64,000 bases of DNA from Chelativorans salis (GTDB lineage Bacteria > Pseudomonadota > Alphaproteobacteria > Rhizobiales > Rhizobiaceae). Position numbers and translations under genes: made by a program. This document shows positions 1 to 8,887 of the stretch, one piece after another (position 1 is the stretch's first letter; each line of letters begins with the position of its first letter). The notes under the pieces are model-generated. The model worked only from the letters and a program-made list of their open reading frames with translations, ran no database searches and had not been told where the DNA came from. The stretch spans positions 1 through 64,000 of the forward strand of contig NZ_JAOCZP010000005.1 of NCBI RefSeq assembly GCF_025336525.1. The letters run 5' to 3'.

Positions 1-41
1 CAACACGTTCGCGAAGATCATTGGAAAGAGGTGCTGTCATC

Positions 42-71
42 AGATGCTGGCCTCCTCTCCAGCCAGCATCT
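42..71. terminator. Perfect 10-bp stem-loop, terminator-like
   Basis: Arms at 42-51 and 62-71 pair perfectly around a 10-nt loop. Neither strand has a run of T after the stem, so this is only terminator-like. It may close a gene lying left of the window. Confidence 0.35.
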
Positions 72-168
72 TGAATCACAAAACAACAGCCACGGGAATC
101 CCAAAACGATTCAGACAACCAGTGAACCGCTCTAGTGAGACTGGCGCCCGAGACGGGGAAGGGCCTAG

Positions 169-218
169 AAGGGTGGAGGGCCGCCCTTCAAGGGGGGCTC
201 CCGGAACGACTTGGTTGC
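169..218 (+). repeat. Short dispersed repeat, copy 1
   Basis: About 50 bp beginning AGGGTGGAGGGCCGCCCTTC and ending GGAACGACTTGGTTGC. The same sequence occurs in inverted orientation at 16435-16483, differing only in a 4-nt stretch (GGGG here, TGTG there). Both copies are outside intact genes. The size, GC-rich dyads and intergenic position resemble small mosaic elements known in Rhizobiales genomes, but the family is not identified here. Confidence 0.75.
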
Positions 219-270
219 GGACATTGCCGACATAGGGACGAGACCTACTCCAATCCAAGGCAGACGGACG

Positions 271-299
271 TTGACCAAATTATCTCCGCTCGACATAAG
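271..299 (+). promoter_or_regulatory. Candidate sigma-70-type promoter for the first GNAT gene
   Basis: TTGACC at 271-276 and CATAAG at 294-299 are separated by 17 nt. The predicted transcription start would fall almost on the ATG at 305. No Shine-Dalgarno sequence is visible before that ATG, which would fit a leaderless mRNA. Supported only by box similarity and spacing. Confidence 0.35.
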
Positions 300-304
300 A
301 CAGC

Positions 305-727
305 ATGGCAAGAACAATTCCAAGAGATGACGGTCCGCGCTTTGAATGGCGTGGCATGTTCACGAACAAGGAGCTCAATACACTCCACTCGGAGTGTTTC
401 GAGCATTCGTTGTCTGCTGACGACTGGTTGAGGCGGGTGAGCAATTTCAGCCTAGGCTGGGTCTGCACGCGTGCATCGGGAAGTCTTGTCGGCTTCGTCA
501 ACGTGGCATGGGACGGTGGCAGACATGCCTTCTTGCTCGATACGATGATCAAGCCGGCTTTGAGACACGAGGGTTATGCCACCTCACTCGTTGAAGAAGC
601 GGTGCGGCACGCGAAGGCTTCGAGCTGCGATTGGCTCCACGTGGATTTCGAACCCCATTTGCGCGATTTCTATTTTGGTGCGTGTCAGTTTCGGCCGACC
701 GATGCGGGCTTGATTTGCCTACGGTAA
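305..727 (+). CDS. GNAT-family N-acetyltransferase
   Basis: The 140-aa product is one GNAT domain. The core is a beta strand (LVGFVNVAWDGG, about residues 60-72) followed by an acetyl-CoA loop region around RHEGYATSLVEEAVRHAK (about 87-104), then the C-terminal strand pair DWLHVDFEPHLRDFYFGACQF. The usual Q/RxxGxG/A loop is present as RHEGYA. GNATs move acetyl from acetyl-CoA to an amine; the acceptor cannot be read from sequence. The gene stands alone, with about 570 bp of unassigned DNA after it. Confidence 0.75.
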   Translation: MARTIPRDDGPRFEWRGMFTNKELNTLHSECFEHSLSADDWLRRVSNFSLGWVCTRASGSLVGFVNVAWDGGRHAFLLDTMIKPALRHEGYATSLVEEAVRHAKASSCDWLHVDFEPHLRDFYFGACQFRPTDAGLICLR

Positions 728-1300
728 GCTCCTTTCTTCACGTGCTCTGATTCCGCTCACGATCCCATGCGGTCGCCCGATAGATGGGATGAATGGTCGC
801 TTCGACTTCGATCGGGAAGTTGGCAGGCGCCGGCCCTTTGAGGGAGTTATCTGACAGAGAAGTATCTGGTTCAGATGCCCGATTAGGCGTCATCCTTTAA
901 GGACCGCTTCGGGCTCTCAAGCGAGCCGTTCGACGTGCTTGACGTGGGCGACTGCAGAGGGCCGAACTTTGCCGTAACTGGGTGGAAAGCTCAAATCGCT
1001 ATCGGCGATCGGAACGAGCAGGCAGCGCCATCGAAAGCGGAACTTCGGCCCGCTGCCTAGAGCCGGCCTTCCTTTGGCCCCTGCGCTCGTCTGCCAAGCG
1101 CGATATTCGTTCCAGTGACTGGCAAAGAATGGAGACATTGCGCTAGCTTCCCTACGGCGCTCGTAACCACACTCCCGATCGCCGGCGTCCTCAAGAGGCA
1201 TGGAAGTGGCGTCACAACGAAGAACGACCTTCGAACTCGACACTGAAAGGGTCGAAGTGCGGAAATTGACCCGCGGGCTGCACCCGGCCATGCTGTGGGT
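728..1300. other. Intergenic stretch with no recognisable gene
   Basis: A 573-bp stretch between the GNAT and HAD genes. Reading all frames gave no domain I recognise, and the open frames are short or antisense. It may be decayed coding DNA, as elsewhere in this accessory region, but nothing identifies it. Confidence 0.5.
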
Positions 1301-2077
1301 ATGATCAAAGGTGTGCTTCTTGATCTTGCTGGAGTCGTCTACGATGGCGAAAAGCCGATTGCCGGTGCGGCGGAGGCGATCGGGCGTCTGCGTGGGGCAG
1401 GCGTGCCGCTGCGGTTCGTGAGCAACACTACGCGTTCGACGAAAAAGGCGATTCTTGTTCGGCTCGACAGGCTCGGAGTAGCGGTTACAGAAGACGAGCT
1501 CTTCACGCCGGCGATAGCCGCCCGGGAATGGCTGCTGAAGCACAGCTGCTCACCCCATCTCCTGGTCCATCCCAAGCTCGAGCCGGATCTCCTCGGCTTG
1601 CCCGAAGGACGCAGGCATGCGGTGGTGGTGGGCGATGTGGGGGAGGCGCTCGACTATTCCAAGCTGAATGCCGCTTTCCGAAAACTGAGTGAGGGTGCCG
1701 AGTTCCTGGCGCTCGCCAACAATCGAATGTTCAAGGATGCTGACGGCAAGCCCAGCCTTGATGCCGGGCCCTTCGTGGCCGCGCTGGAGTTTGCCAGTCA
1801 GCGTCACGCAATCGTGCTTGGGAAGCCTTCGGCGGAATTCTTTGGGATGGCGCTCACGAGTATGAACTGCAGGCCCGAAGAGGCCGTCATGGTCGGCGAC
1901 GACGCCGAGAACGATATCGCTGGATCCCTGCGCGCAGGGCTAAGCTGCGCACTGCTCGTCCGGACTGGAAAGTACCGCGTCGGCGACGAGGCGCGCTTTG
2001 TCCCAAAGCCAACTGCCTTGGTCGACGATCTCCCCGCGGCTGCGAAGTGGATTCTGAAGCGGAAAGATGGAGGCTGA
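1301..2077 (+). CDS. HAD-superfamily IIA hydrolase, LHPP/NagD-like
   Basis: The 258-aa product has the HAD signatures in order: motif I LLDLAGVVYDG near the N-terminus, motif II VSNTTRS (about 45), a C2-type cap region, Lys in the GKPSAEFF block (about 175), and motif III VMVGDDAENDIAGSLRAG (about 195). The first motif is DLAGV rather than DxDGT: the second Asp of the classical motif is replaced by Ala, as I recall for LHPP-like members (family knowledge, not checked). HAD-IIA enzymes are phosphatases acting on small phosphorylated compounds. ATG 1301 is preferred; a GTG at 1295 would add two residues. Confidence 0.78.
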   Translation: MIKGVLLDLAGVVYDGEKPIAGAAEAIGRLRGAGVPLRFVSNTTRSTKKAILVRLDRLGVAVTEDELFTPAIAAREWLLKHSCSPHLLVHPKLEPDLLGLPEGRRHAVVVGDVGEALDYSKLNAAFRKLSEGAEFLALANNRMFKDADGKPSLDAGPFVAALEFASQRHAIVLGKPSAEFFGMALTSMNCRPEEAVMVGDDAENDIAGSLRAGLSCALLVRTGKYRVGDEARFVPKPTALVDDLPAAAKWILKRKDGG

Positions 2078-2315
2078 GTAGCGATTGTGTCCTCCTCCGC
2101 CTGACCGCTCGTCATCGCCCGTGCTCACTTTATGTGAGACGCTACGGGTCACCAAATCTGACGGCTGGTACCGGAGCCGTAGGCCCACTCAGGTGGAAGG
2201 TCGAAGTTCGACGCGAAGGCATCGAACAGCTGCTTGACGGGACTAAGCCGCCTTTCGGACTGGCAGGTCCTACCTTATGTTGCGATCATCTTTGGTATTG
2301 GGCGGGCCACACCGA

Positions 2316-2864
2316 ATGGCGGCGCAAATCATCTTCCTTCATGGTGCTTCGAGCAGCGGCAAGTCGACTATTGCACGCACGCTGCAGGCGCGTATCGAGA
2401 AACCGTTTTGGCATATCTCGATCGACCATCTTCGCGATTCTGGGGTCTTGCCCCTCGATCGATTTCGTAATGGAGACTTCAAATGGGCCGATGCAAGAGC
2501 AGCCTTTTTTAACGGCCTCCATGCGTCGCTGGCCGCCTATGCGAATGCCGGCAACAACCTCATTCTGGAGCATATTCTTGACACCGAAGGATGGATCGAG
2601 TCGCTACGGAACCTGCTCGCGCCGCACGATGTCTTTTTCGTCGCCGTGCATTGCTCGCCTCCGCTTCTGATGAGCCGCGAGGCTGCACGCGGAGATCGAC
2701 CGCAAGGCAGCGCAAAGCAAGACCTCGAGAAAATTCACGTCGGCAGGCACTACGATCTTGAGCAAAATTCGGAGGATGGCCCGGAAGTCAATGTCGAGAT
2801 TCTGCTGAAGGCATGGAGGAGCTGTCGGCGCTCGTCTGATTTCAGTCCTTTGTCAGCTGATTGA
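2316..2864 (+). CDS. Chloramphenicol phosphotransferase-like P-loop kinase
   Basis: The 182-aa product starts MAAQIIFLHGASSSGKST, with a Walker A motif (GASSSGKST) at residues 9-17. It matches the CPT-like kinase family: an IDHLRDSG block after the first helix and a long helix ending in NNLILEHIL. Later come the VHCSPPLLMSREAARGDR segment and a DLEKIHVGRHYDLE tail, typical of the nucleotide-binding lid. The family includes antibiotic-inactivating and other small-molecule kinases, so resistance is not implied. ATG 2316 was chosen because the P-loop strand normally starts a few residues from the N-terminus; an upstream ATG at 2277 is in frame. Confidence 0.72.
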   Translation: MAAQIIFLHGASSSGKSTIARTLQARIEKPFWHISIDHLRDSGVLPLDRFRNGDFKWADARAAFFNGLHASLAAYANAGNNLILEHILDTEGWIESLRNLLAPHDVFFVAVHCSPPLLMSREAARGDRPQGSAKQDLEKIHVGRHYDLEQNSEDGPEVNVEILLKAWRSCRRSSDFSPLSAD

Positions 2865-2914
2865 ATTATTTCCGTGACTCCGATGTCCTTGTGGCTGTTC
2901 AAAAGAAAAATCAA

Positions 2915-3436
2915 ATGACTGATATACCTACGATTGAGACCGAGCGGCTGTTCCTCCGCCCCATGAAGATCGAAGACTGGCCCCAGTATGCCGAGATGAT
3001 GGGTTCCCAACGCTCTGTTTACATGGGAGGTCCATATTCAACGCGAGCCGCTTGGGGTGTGTTTTGTCACGATGTTGCCCAATGGGCGCTCATGAGACAC
3101 GGTGCGTTGATGATGGAAGACCGCAATAGTGGCGTGTGCCTCGGGCAGGTCGGTATCAATCACGGACCACTCTTTTTTGAGCATGAATTGGGTTGGTTCG
3201 TTTATCCCCATGCTGAGGGAAAAGGCTATGCCTTTGAAGCTGCCGCTGCTTTGCGGGACTGGGCCTTCAAGGTATGTGGTCTCAAGACCCTCGTCAGCTA
3301 CGTCGACGCTGACAACATCCGGTCCTGCAAGCTCGCAGAACGGCTGGGTGCTGAGCTGGATGCAGAAGCTCCGCGTGAAGATCCAGGCGATTTGGTATTT
3401 AGGCATCCTAATCCGTATGTCCTCAATGAGGGCTAG
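2915..3436 (+). CDS. GNAT N-acetyltransferase, RimJ/RimL-like
   Basis: The 173-aa product starts MTDIPTIETERLFLRPMKIEDW, the hallmark opening of RimJ/RimL-like acetyltransferases. The acetyl-CoA loop is PHAEGKGYAFEAAAALRDWAF (about 101-120). The C-terminal VSYVDADNIRSCKLAERLGA block is the conserved strand and helix that close the CoA site. Such proteins acetylate protein N-termini or small amines; the substrate is unknown. ATG 2915 begins the conserved domain, and a TTG at 2861 would only add unconserved residues. Confidence 0.82.
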   Translation: MTDIPTIETERLFLRPMKIEDWPQYAEMMGSQRSVYMGGPYSTRAAWGVFCHDVAQWALMRHGALMMEDRNSGVCLGQVGINHGPLFFEHELGWFVYPHAEGKGYAFEAAAALRDWAFKVCGLKTLVSYVDADNIRSCKLAERLGAELDAEAPREDPGDLVFRHPNPYVLNEG

Positions 3437-3577
3437 CTGCAGTCCTTCAACGGACATATCCTTCGCGGCAGAAAAGGGTCGATTCCACCCGTTCCTGTAG
3501 GTCTCACGCGCGGACAAGGCGGCCATTGCCCGCCACGGGAAAATCTGGTCATGAGCTGGTGGTGAAAAGGAAATCCT

Positions 3578-4189
3578 ATGTCCTCAACTGCCACCGACAC
3601 CGTCATTGACCTCTATCAAGAACACGCCGCCTCGTGGGTCGAGTCGCGTGGAAGTGACCTTGTCGAACGGTCCTGGCTGGATGCCTTTCTCTGCGCCATG
3701 CCGCAGGACGGACGAGAAGTTCTGGACATCGGCTGTGGCACGGGCAGGCCGATTGCAGGCTATCTGATTGCGAAGGGATGCCACATCTGCGGAGTTGATG
3801 GCGCCCCCGCATTGATCGACATGGCGAGAGAGAGCTTTCCCGATCATCTCTGGATCACGGCTGACATGCGCGATCTCCCCCTTCTGGGGCGTTTCCACGG
3901 CCTTGTCGCATGGCACAGTTTCTTTCACCTGACGCCCCAAGATCAGCGCCCGATGTTCGCGACCTTCAGCCGTCTCAGTCTTCCTGGTGCCACTTTGCTT
4001 TTCACCAGCGGCACAACGCATGGCGAAGCGATAGGCACCTTTGAAGGACAGCCCCTATACCATGGGAGCCTAGACAGCGCGGAGTATTGCGACCTGTTGC
4101 GGGCAAACGGCTTCGAAGTAGTCCGACATATTGAGAACGATCCGACCTGTGGCGGCAGCAAAGCCTGCCGCCGTCCGACCGGCATCTAG
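3578..4189 (+). CDS. Class I SAM-dependent methyltransferase
   Basis: The 203-aa product has motif I VLDIGCGTGRPIAGYL (about 49-64), motif II CGVDGAPALIDMA with the acidic ribose-binding residue, and a motif III-like ADMRDLPLLGRFHGLVAWHS. The fold is a plain methyltransferase. The last residues after DPTCGG (SKACRRPTGI) lack the usual aromatic end strand seen in relatives, so the C-terminus may be altered. Substrate unknown. No operon partner is evident. Confidence 0.75.
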   Translation: MSSTATDTVIDLYQEHAASWVESRGSDLVERSWLDAFLCAMPQDGREVLDIGCGTGRPIAGYLIAKGCHICGVDGAPALIDMARESFPDHLWITADMRDLPLLGRFHGLVAWHSFFHLTPQDQRPMFATFSRLSLPGATLLFTSGTTHGEAIGTFEGQPLYHGSLDSAEYCDLLRANGFEVVRHIENDPTCGGSKACRRPTGI

Positions 4190-4271
4190 CCCGCACCTTC
4201 AGCAGCATGGATCACGCTGCACGCGGCAGCTGGCGCACGATCATCAACTGGAAGCACTATGAAGGAGAGCA

Positions 4272-4391
4272 ATGATGATGGACACGATGGGCGGGGGCTG
4301 GATGATGGGCGGCATGGTCCTGATCTGGATCCTGGTGATTCTGGCCCTAGCTTTGGGAGTCGCCGCTCTCATCAAATACCTAAGGAGCTAG
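4272..4391 (+). CDS. 39-aa Met-rich single-span membrane peptide
   Basis: ATG 4272 lies five bases after a strong GAAGGAGAG ribosome-binding site and opens a 39-codon frame ending TAG at 4389. The product begins MMMDTMGGGWMMGGM and continues as one hydrophobic span (VLIWILVILALALGVAALI) ending KYLRS. Small proteins of this shape, a Met/Gly/Trp-rich head plus one transmembrane helix, are common in alphaproteobacteria and are often found near copper-handling genes (family recollection). No such gene is next door here. The ribosome-binding site and clean membrane pattern make expression credible. Confidence 0.6.
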   Translation: MMMDTMGGGWMMGGMVLIWILVILALALGVAALIKYLRS

Positions 4392-4640
4392 TGCGACATT
4401 GCCATGGCGCCGCCACACTGTACTCCTGAATTTGACAGTCGAAGTCAGGCATCAAGCTTCCATCTGTGGTACGAAAAGCCGTTTGGCGGCAGCTATCCGC
4501 GCCTGCCGTCCGCGATGGACGACATCGATCATTTCTTCATTTCCGGTATCTGCGTGGGAATCGATGTCCGTTCAGGCGGGCTCTACGCGCCGAACGGAGT
4601 GCAGGCGGCGTGGAACGGCATCTTGGCATTCAATCCTAAG

Positions 4641-4925
4641 AACCGCCCCTGCCCGAACTCACCGCGAAAAGCCTGGCGGGCTTTGCCTATCTCGGCTTGA
4701 TCGGCGCGGCACTCACCTATCTGCGTTGGTTCCGTGGCGTTGCAAGACTTGGCCCGTCGATCGTCTCCCCGCTCGGCTTTCTCAGTCCAGTTCAGCGATC
4801 ATGCTCGGATGGATTCTGCTCGGCCAGAACCTATCGTTCTCGCAATCTGCAGGAGTCGTAATCGTACTGTTCAGCGTCTAGCTGAGCCAGCACGCGCAGC
4901 GCCAGCAGACCGCTGCCGCGGCGAT
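4641..4925 (+). pseudogene. EamA/DMT-family transporter, C-terminal remnant
   Basis: One frame reads LPELTAKSLAGFAYLGLIGA, then TYLRWFRGVARLGPSIVSPL and GFLSPV. After a frame change near 4796 it continues SAIMLGWILLGQNLSFSQSA and GVVIVLFSV up to a TAG at 4879. This is the typical last third of an EamA drug/metabolite exporter. After the TAG the same frame continues LSQHAQRQQT, as in intact relatives, so the TAG probably replaced a Trp codon. The N-terminal two thirds are missing. The lesions make it a decayed gene. Confidence 0.65.
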
Positions 4926-4940
4926 GCCTGCACGCGGTCG

Positions 4941-5108
4941 ATGATCTCAAGGCCTCGCCGGTGGCGGCAACGTGTACAGGACCGGCGGCATCTTTCCGAA
5001 CTCTACGATCACGTTGTCTCCGACATCGGCCTCACACGCGCGGATGTCACCCGCCAGGCGGCAAGGCCGTTTTGGCAACCGCTGGGTCCGCGTTCGGGAC
5101 GCTCGTGA
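4941..5108 (+). pseudogene. DUF1127-domain fragment
   Basis: The frame reads RRWRQRVQDRRHLSELYDHV followed by VSDIGLTRADVTRQAARPFW. The LxxLxDxxLxDIGLTRxDV pattern ending in RPFW is the DUF1127 signature common in small alphaproteobacterial proteins. Intact family members are roughly 50-70 aa. Here the start is ill defined (ATG 4941 is in frame with no good ribosome-binding site) and the fragment follows a decayed EamA gene, so it is called a remnant, although a functional short protein is possible. Confidence 0.55.
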
Positions 5109-5335
5109 CTATTCACTGACGGTGTTGGCGATCGCTTTCCTGCCCGGCCGCTCGTCTTCGAAGGTATTTGCACTTGCCGGGGTCGAAGCGCGAACGACAG
5201 GTTTGGAGAAGCGCCATGAAGGGCAGCAAGTGGCGCTTCCTGCGCGTTCAGATCAAGGGCAGCAACGCGAACTTTCCACCCCTTCCGGCCGTCCACGCGT
5301 CGGAGCGCAAGGACGCGTAGCGGATTGCGATGATC

Positions 5336-5917
5336 TCAAGCCTCGCCGGGCCGAAATCTCATAAGGGTGACGCCGGACTTGAACGGCTTGACCGACTGAA
5401 GCTCCAGATTTACCGGTCTTGTCCTGTCGAACAGTGGCCGCCCGTTCCCCAGGACGATCGGGTGCACCAAGAGCTGGTATTCATCTATGAGGCCAAGTTT
5501 GCGCAACGCGTCGATGACACTCAAGCTGCCGTACATGACGATGTCGCCTCCGCGCGCATTTTTCAGTCGTCCGATCTCCTCTCCGTCGAGCTTCGAAAGA
5601 ACCTGCGAATTGCGCCACTCCGCAACGTTGCCGGAAGCCGAGACCACGATCTTCTTCATCACGTCGACCCTGCGCGCGTAGCCTCGCTGCATCTCATCTG
5701 TTCCGGTTTTGGGTTCGGTATCCTTCGCTACACCGGGAAAATGGCCTGCAAAATCTCCGAAGGTTTTGCGACCGAGCATCAGCGTATCGGCGGCTTCGAC
5801 GAATGATTGCTCGTACGCCATCATCTCATCGTCGCCGCGCACCCAGTTCATTTCGTCGTTTGGGCCCGCCACCAAACCGTCAAGTGTTGTCCACATGGAC
5901 ACGAGGATCTTGCGCAT
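5336..5917 (-). CDS. Dihydrofolate-reductase-fold protein (RibD C-terminal domain family)
   Basis: The 193-aa product opens MRKILVSMWTTLDGLVAGPN, the typical first strand of the YwjB/YyaP-like RibD C-terminal family. It continues with TLMLGRKTFGDFAGHFPG, GGDIVMYGSLSVIDALRKLG (nucleotide-binding) and LLVHPIVLGNGRPLFD. These are predicted NADPH-dependent reductases with no fixed substrate. ATG 5917 is preceded by GGAGGGAC. It is convergent with the decayed genes on its right and otherwise isolated. Confidence 0.8.
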   Translation of the reverse strand: MRKILVSMWTTLDGLVAGPNDEMNWVRGDDEMMAYEQSFVEAADTLMLGRKTFGDFAGHFPGVAKDTEPKTGTDEMQRGYARRVDVMKKIVVSASGNVAEWRNSQVLSKLDGEEIGRLKNARGGDIVMYGSLSVIDALRKLGLIDEYQLLVHPIVLGNGRPLFDRTRPVNLELQSVKPFKSGVTLMRFRPGEA

Positions 5918-6435
5918 CAGGTTGTCCCTCCGCCGGAATAGTCAGTCATCTCAGATCGCCAGCTATCCGTAGAACGATCCTAACGAAGGCGATCCGACAG
6001 GTAGACCTAGAAATCAGCGAATGCTTCATCGAGCTGATCGAGTGGATGCGGGCGCATTTCGCCGCGCTGCCGACCGTCGAGCGCCGTGCCGAGAGCGTCG
6101 CCATGAGCACGGAACTTCGCCCGCGCCTTTACAACAAAGGCTGTGGAACACCTGCGCCTGAAGACTGCTCGGACGGCGGCCGAGACCAGCCACCCCTTTC
6201 AAGCGTATCGCAGAGGATGCCGGCCCCGGCGATCCTAATAGGCCAAGCTGGTTGCGCTGCAAGTCTCGAATCCAAGGCCTGCAAAGTGCCCTCTCGCGAC
6301 CTCAGAGGAACGCGAGGGTTCGACCCTTTTCTCGCTCGCGCTCATCGGCCCCTTACGCAGGGGCTGTGGCACCCGCCGGCGGATGGGATCGGAAAGGGCT
6401 CTGAACACCTGGCTCCCACGTGGAAGGGGCGTTAT
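5918..6435. other. Intergenic stretch, probably decayed
   Basis: A 518-bp stretch with no recognisable domain in any frame. A small GCCCC/GGGGC dyad lies at 6348-6364 and could help end transcription of the minus-strand operon that stops at 6436, but it has no T tract. Nothing else is supported. Confidence 0.45.
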
Positions 6436-8454
6436 TCAGTTTGGCACCGTCACCCGCCCCTCAGTCACGCCGATGAGATCCGCAGCTTCGGGCGATGCAG
6501 CAATCTCCGGTAGGACGAGATCGGTGCCCGCCTCGCCAGCACCATCGGCTGCCACCGCCGGCCGGACCACTTGGCTGGGCGGCAAGGTCGCACCTTCCGT
6601 CAGATGTACGTGCATGAGTTCGAGAGCGGCGATGTGATACGGATCGATGGGGACGAAGTGCTCGGCGTAACCGGGGAGCCTTGCACCGAAATGCTCGACA
6701 TTGGTCAACTCGTACAAGCGCAGATTGCCTTTCCCATCGTTGAGCGAGTTCAGGCCGAGATAGGGACGCGACGTGAAACCGATCGGCACGCGCGCGTCAG
6801 CACGGCCATGGACGATGATGGTCGGCGTTCCGTGCAGGTTGGCGTCACCGGCGACCTCGTCGATACCCTTCTGCACGCGCCGCGCATTCTCGGAATCGCC
6901 CGTGACGAGTTCGCGCAGGCAAAGCGCTCCGTCGAGGTTGAAATCCTGCCGCCCGGTGGTGGGCGACCGCGAGACGAAGTCGCGCGTCGGCCCACGCGGG
7001 TCCTGATCGTTGATCACGTCGATCGAACCAGTTGGCGCCCCACCGGGCGCGACGGCAAAGATTTGCGCGAGCTCTTCGGACGGCACGGCCTGCGGATGGC
7101 CGTCCTCATCCACCGAGGCGATGCTGTATCCACAGAGCCGGTCTTCGACCCCGAAGCGCCCCTGAGAGCTTGCGTATTTAACGGCGGTGGCGGTGGGCGC
7201 AATCACGTAGTGCGACGCGTGGAGCATGTCCGATTCCGGCTCCCAGCCGTAAGCGCGGAGCTTCGCCAGTGATTCCTGCGCCGCGTCCTCAACGGTCCTG
7301 GCCTCGACCAGCCCGCGCTCGATCAGGCCCTCGCAGCGGTTCGCGGCGAAGGTCACGCGGTCCGCCCAAGGCGCGTCCGGCGTCGCCGCAGCGGCACAGG
7401 GCTGATAAAGGATCGCGTAGGTGAAGTAGTCCAGGAGCGGCCGGCCCGTCCTCTCGCGAACCGTCTTACCCCTCGCGACTGTCACGCGATCGTCGGGTTC
7501 GAGCTGCACCTGCGGCTGTGCTGCCACAATGCCGTCGATCAGCCCCGCCTCATCCTCCTCGCCCGCCTAGAGCGCAGCGCCACCGCCATTGGAGTTGCCT
7601 GAGACAATGACTAGCGCGTTGTCGGACGTAAGGTTGGCGTCAGGCAACGAGTTGTTCAGCTGGTACAGTGCAAATTCGATCGAGCGCACCACATCCCTAC
7701 CCCAGGTGGCGTCGGGGTTCTGCTTCGAATGCGCGTGCTTGAAGGCGATCCGGTGCGGGAAGTCCTCCAGGAACGCCTGCCGGGCCGCATCGTCGAGATC
7801 AGCAGTGAAATGCGAGTCCCGGCCCGCCTCCTCGGCACCGGTTCTGGTCCCGTCGATTGATATCACCGTGTTCGTGACAAGATCGTGGAAGCCATTGCCG
7901 AGCCCCTTGTCGGTGTAGACGACGGCGCAGTTCTTCTGCAGCCCCCAGTAACCGATGTTTCCGACGTTGCGAAACAGGCTGGCCGATCCGCCCACCGGCA
8001 CCGCGAGAATGCAGGGGCTCTCAAGGTCGAAGCTCTCTGGTACCTGCAGCAGGAAGGCCACGTTCTGCTGGCCGCTGCCGTCGTCGGCATAGGCGAGATA
8101 TTCTGTCCCGGCGACCTTGCCGTCGCCCGGGAGGATCTCGCCCGTCGTGGCGTCTACATTCGGGCCATAGATCTTGCCGAAGCCCGCCGAGCCGTCAGTG
8201 ACGATGGATGCCCGGCGCAGTTCTTCGGCAGTCGGCGAGAGCGGGTGTGCAAAGGAGACATCGGGTCCCTCGATCATGCCGCTGACGCCGAAGCCGCCGG
8301 TGACGAGATCATTGTTCTCGCCGTCATAGGTCTTCTCGCTCATGACGCGAAGCCACGACGGCCCACCCGACTCCTGCGCAAGTATTGGTGTGGACGTCGC
8401 CAGCCCGACCACACAGGCCCCTGCCAGCAGCACAGATTTCGTCTTACGGTTCAT
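6436..8454 (-). pseudogene. 3-hydroxybutyrate-oligomer hydrolase-like gene with in-frame amber codon
   Basis: The same frame reads from ATG 8454 to 6436, about 671 residues, broken only by a TAG at 7569-7567. The N-terminus is a Sec signal (KSVLLAGACVVGLATSTPIL, then AQ). The upstream part has the D-(-)-3-hydroxybutyrate oligomer hydrolase pattern and ends in the nucleophile motif VSGNSNGGGAAL. The TAG follows directly, then the homology resumes (AGLIDGIVAAQPQVQL) to the end, including IIVHGRADARVPI and NVEHFG with the likely catalytic His. A single substitution would restore it. As read it is truncated right after the serine motif. It is last in the TRAP/AtuA operon. Confidence 0.75.
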
Positions 8455-8500
8455 ACTTCCTTCCCTCCCATCTGTGGTTGCATGCGTCCGGTGGCAACCG

Positions 8501-8830
8501 TCAGCGTCGTTCCTCTCCGCGGGGCTGACCGGTGATCTCCATCTCCAAGACGACCGAGCCGATGCACTTGCCGTGCCCGTCGAGCGCGAGCGATCGCGTG
8601 ACGCCACCCCGAAGGTTGCCTCTCAGGACGAAGTTCAACGCCTGCAGTTGAGGCAGCGCGTAGCGTGTGACCTCGCACGCATCCACATGCCCGACATGTG
8701 CGGCAACGCGCTCCGCCGTCACCTCACGCTCGATCAGCGGCCAATCCTCGGGACGATAGGCGATAACCGAGATATTCGAGATGTCGCCCTTGTCGCCGGT
8801 ACGGGCATGGGCAATTTCGTACAGCTTCAT
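8501..8830 (-). CDS. AtuA C-terminal-domain-like protein
   Basis: The 109-aa product begins MKLYEIAHARTGDKGDISNI, the signature of the ferredoxin-like domain found either as the C-terminus of AtuA (acyclic terpene utilisation) or as a separate small protein next to a DUF1446/AtuA protein, as here. It also has LRGNLRGGVTRSLALDGHGK. It starts 57 bp after the AtuA-like gene stops and precedes the oligomer hydrolase by 46 bp, so it is co-transcribed. It probably forms a complex with the AtuA-like partner. The biochemical role is unknown. Confidence 0.8.
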   Translation of the reverse strand: MKLYEIAHARTGDKGDISNISVIAYRPEDWPLIEREVTAERVAAHVGHVDACEVTRYALPQLQALNFVLRGNLRGGVTRSLALDGHGKCIGSVVLEMEITGQPRGEERR

Positions 8831-8887
8831 GGGACAATCCTCGCCTTGACCGTGAATAGCGGGCCGTAGGAACCGGCCCGTGTAAAT

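Noticed and set aside
5216-5320. 34-codon + ORF MKGSKWRFLRVQIKG
   Set aside because: No clear ribosome-binding site, no known family, and it lies between remnants. Too weak to call.
7567-7569. Amber codon as pyrrolysine or programmed readthrough
   Set aside because: No pyl genes, no recoding structure evident, and no bacterial precedent for this family. A nonsense mutation or read error is simpler.
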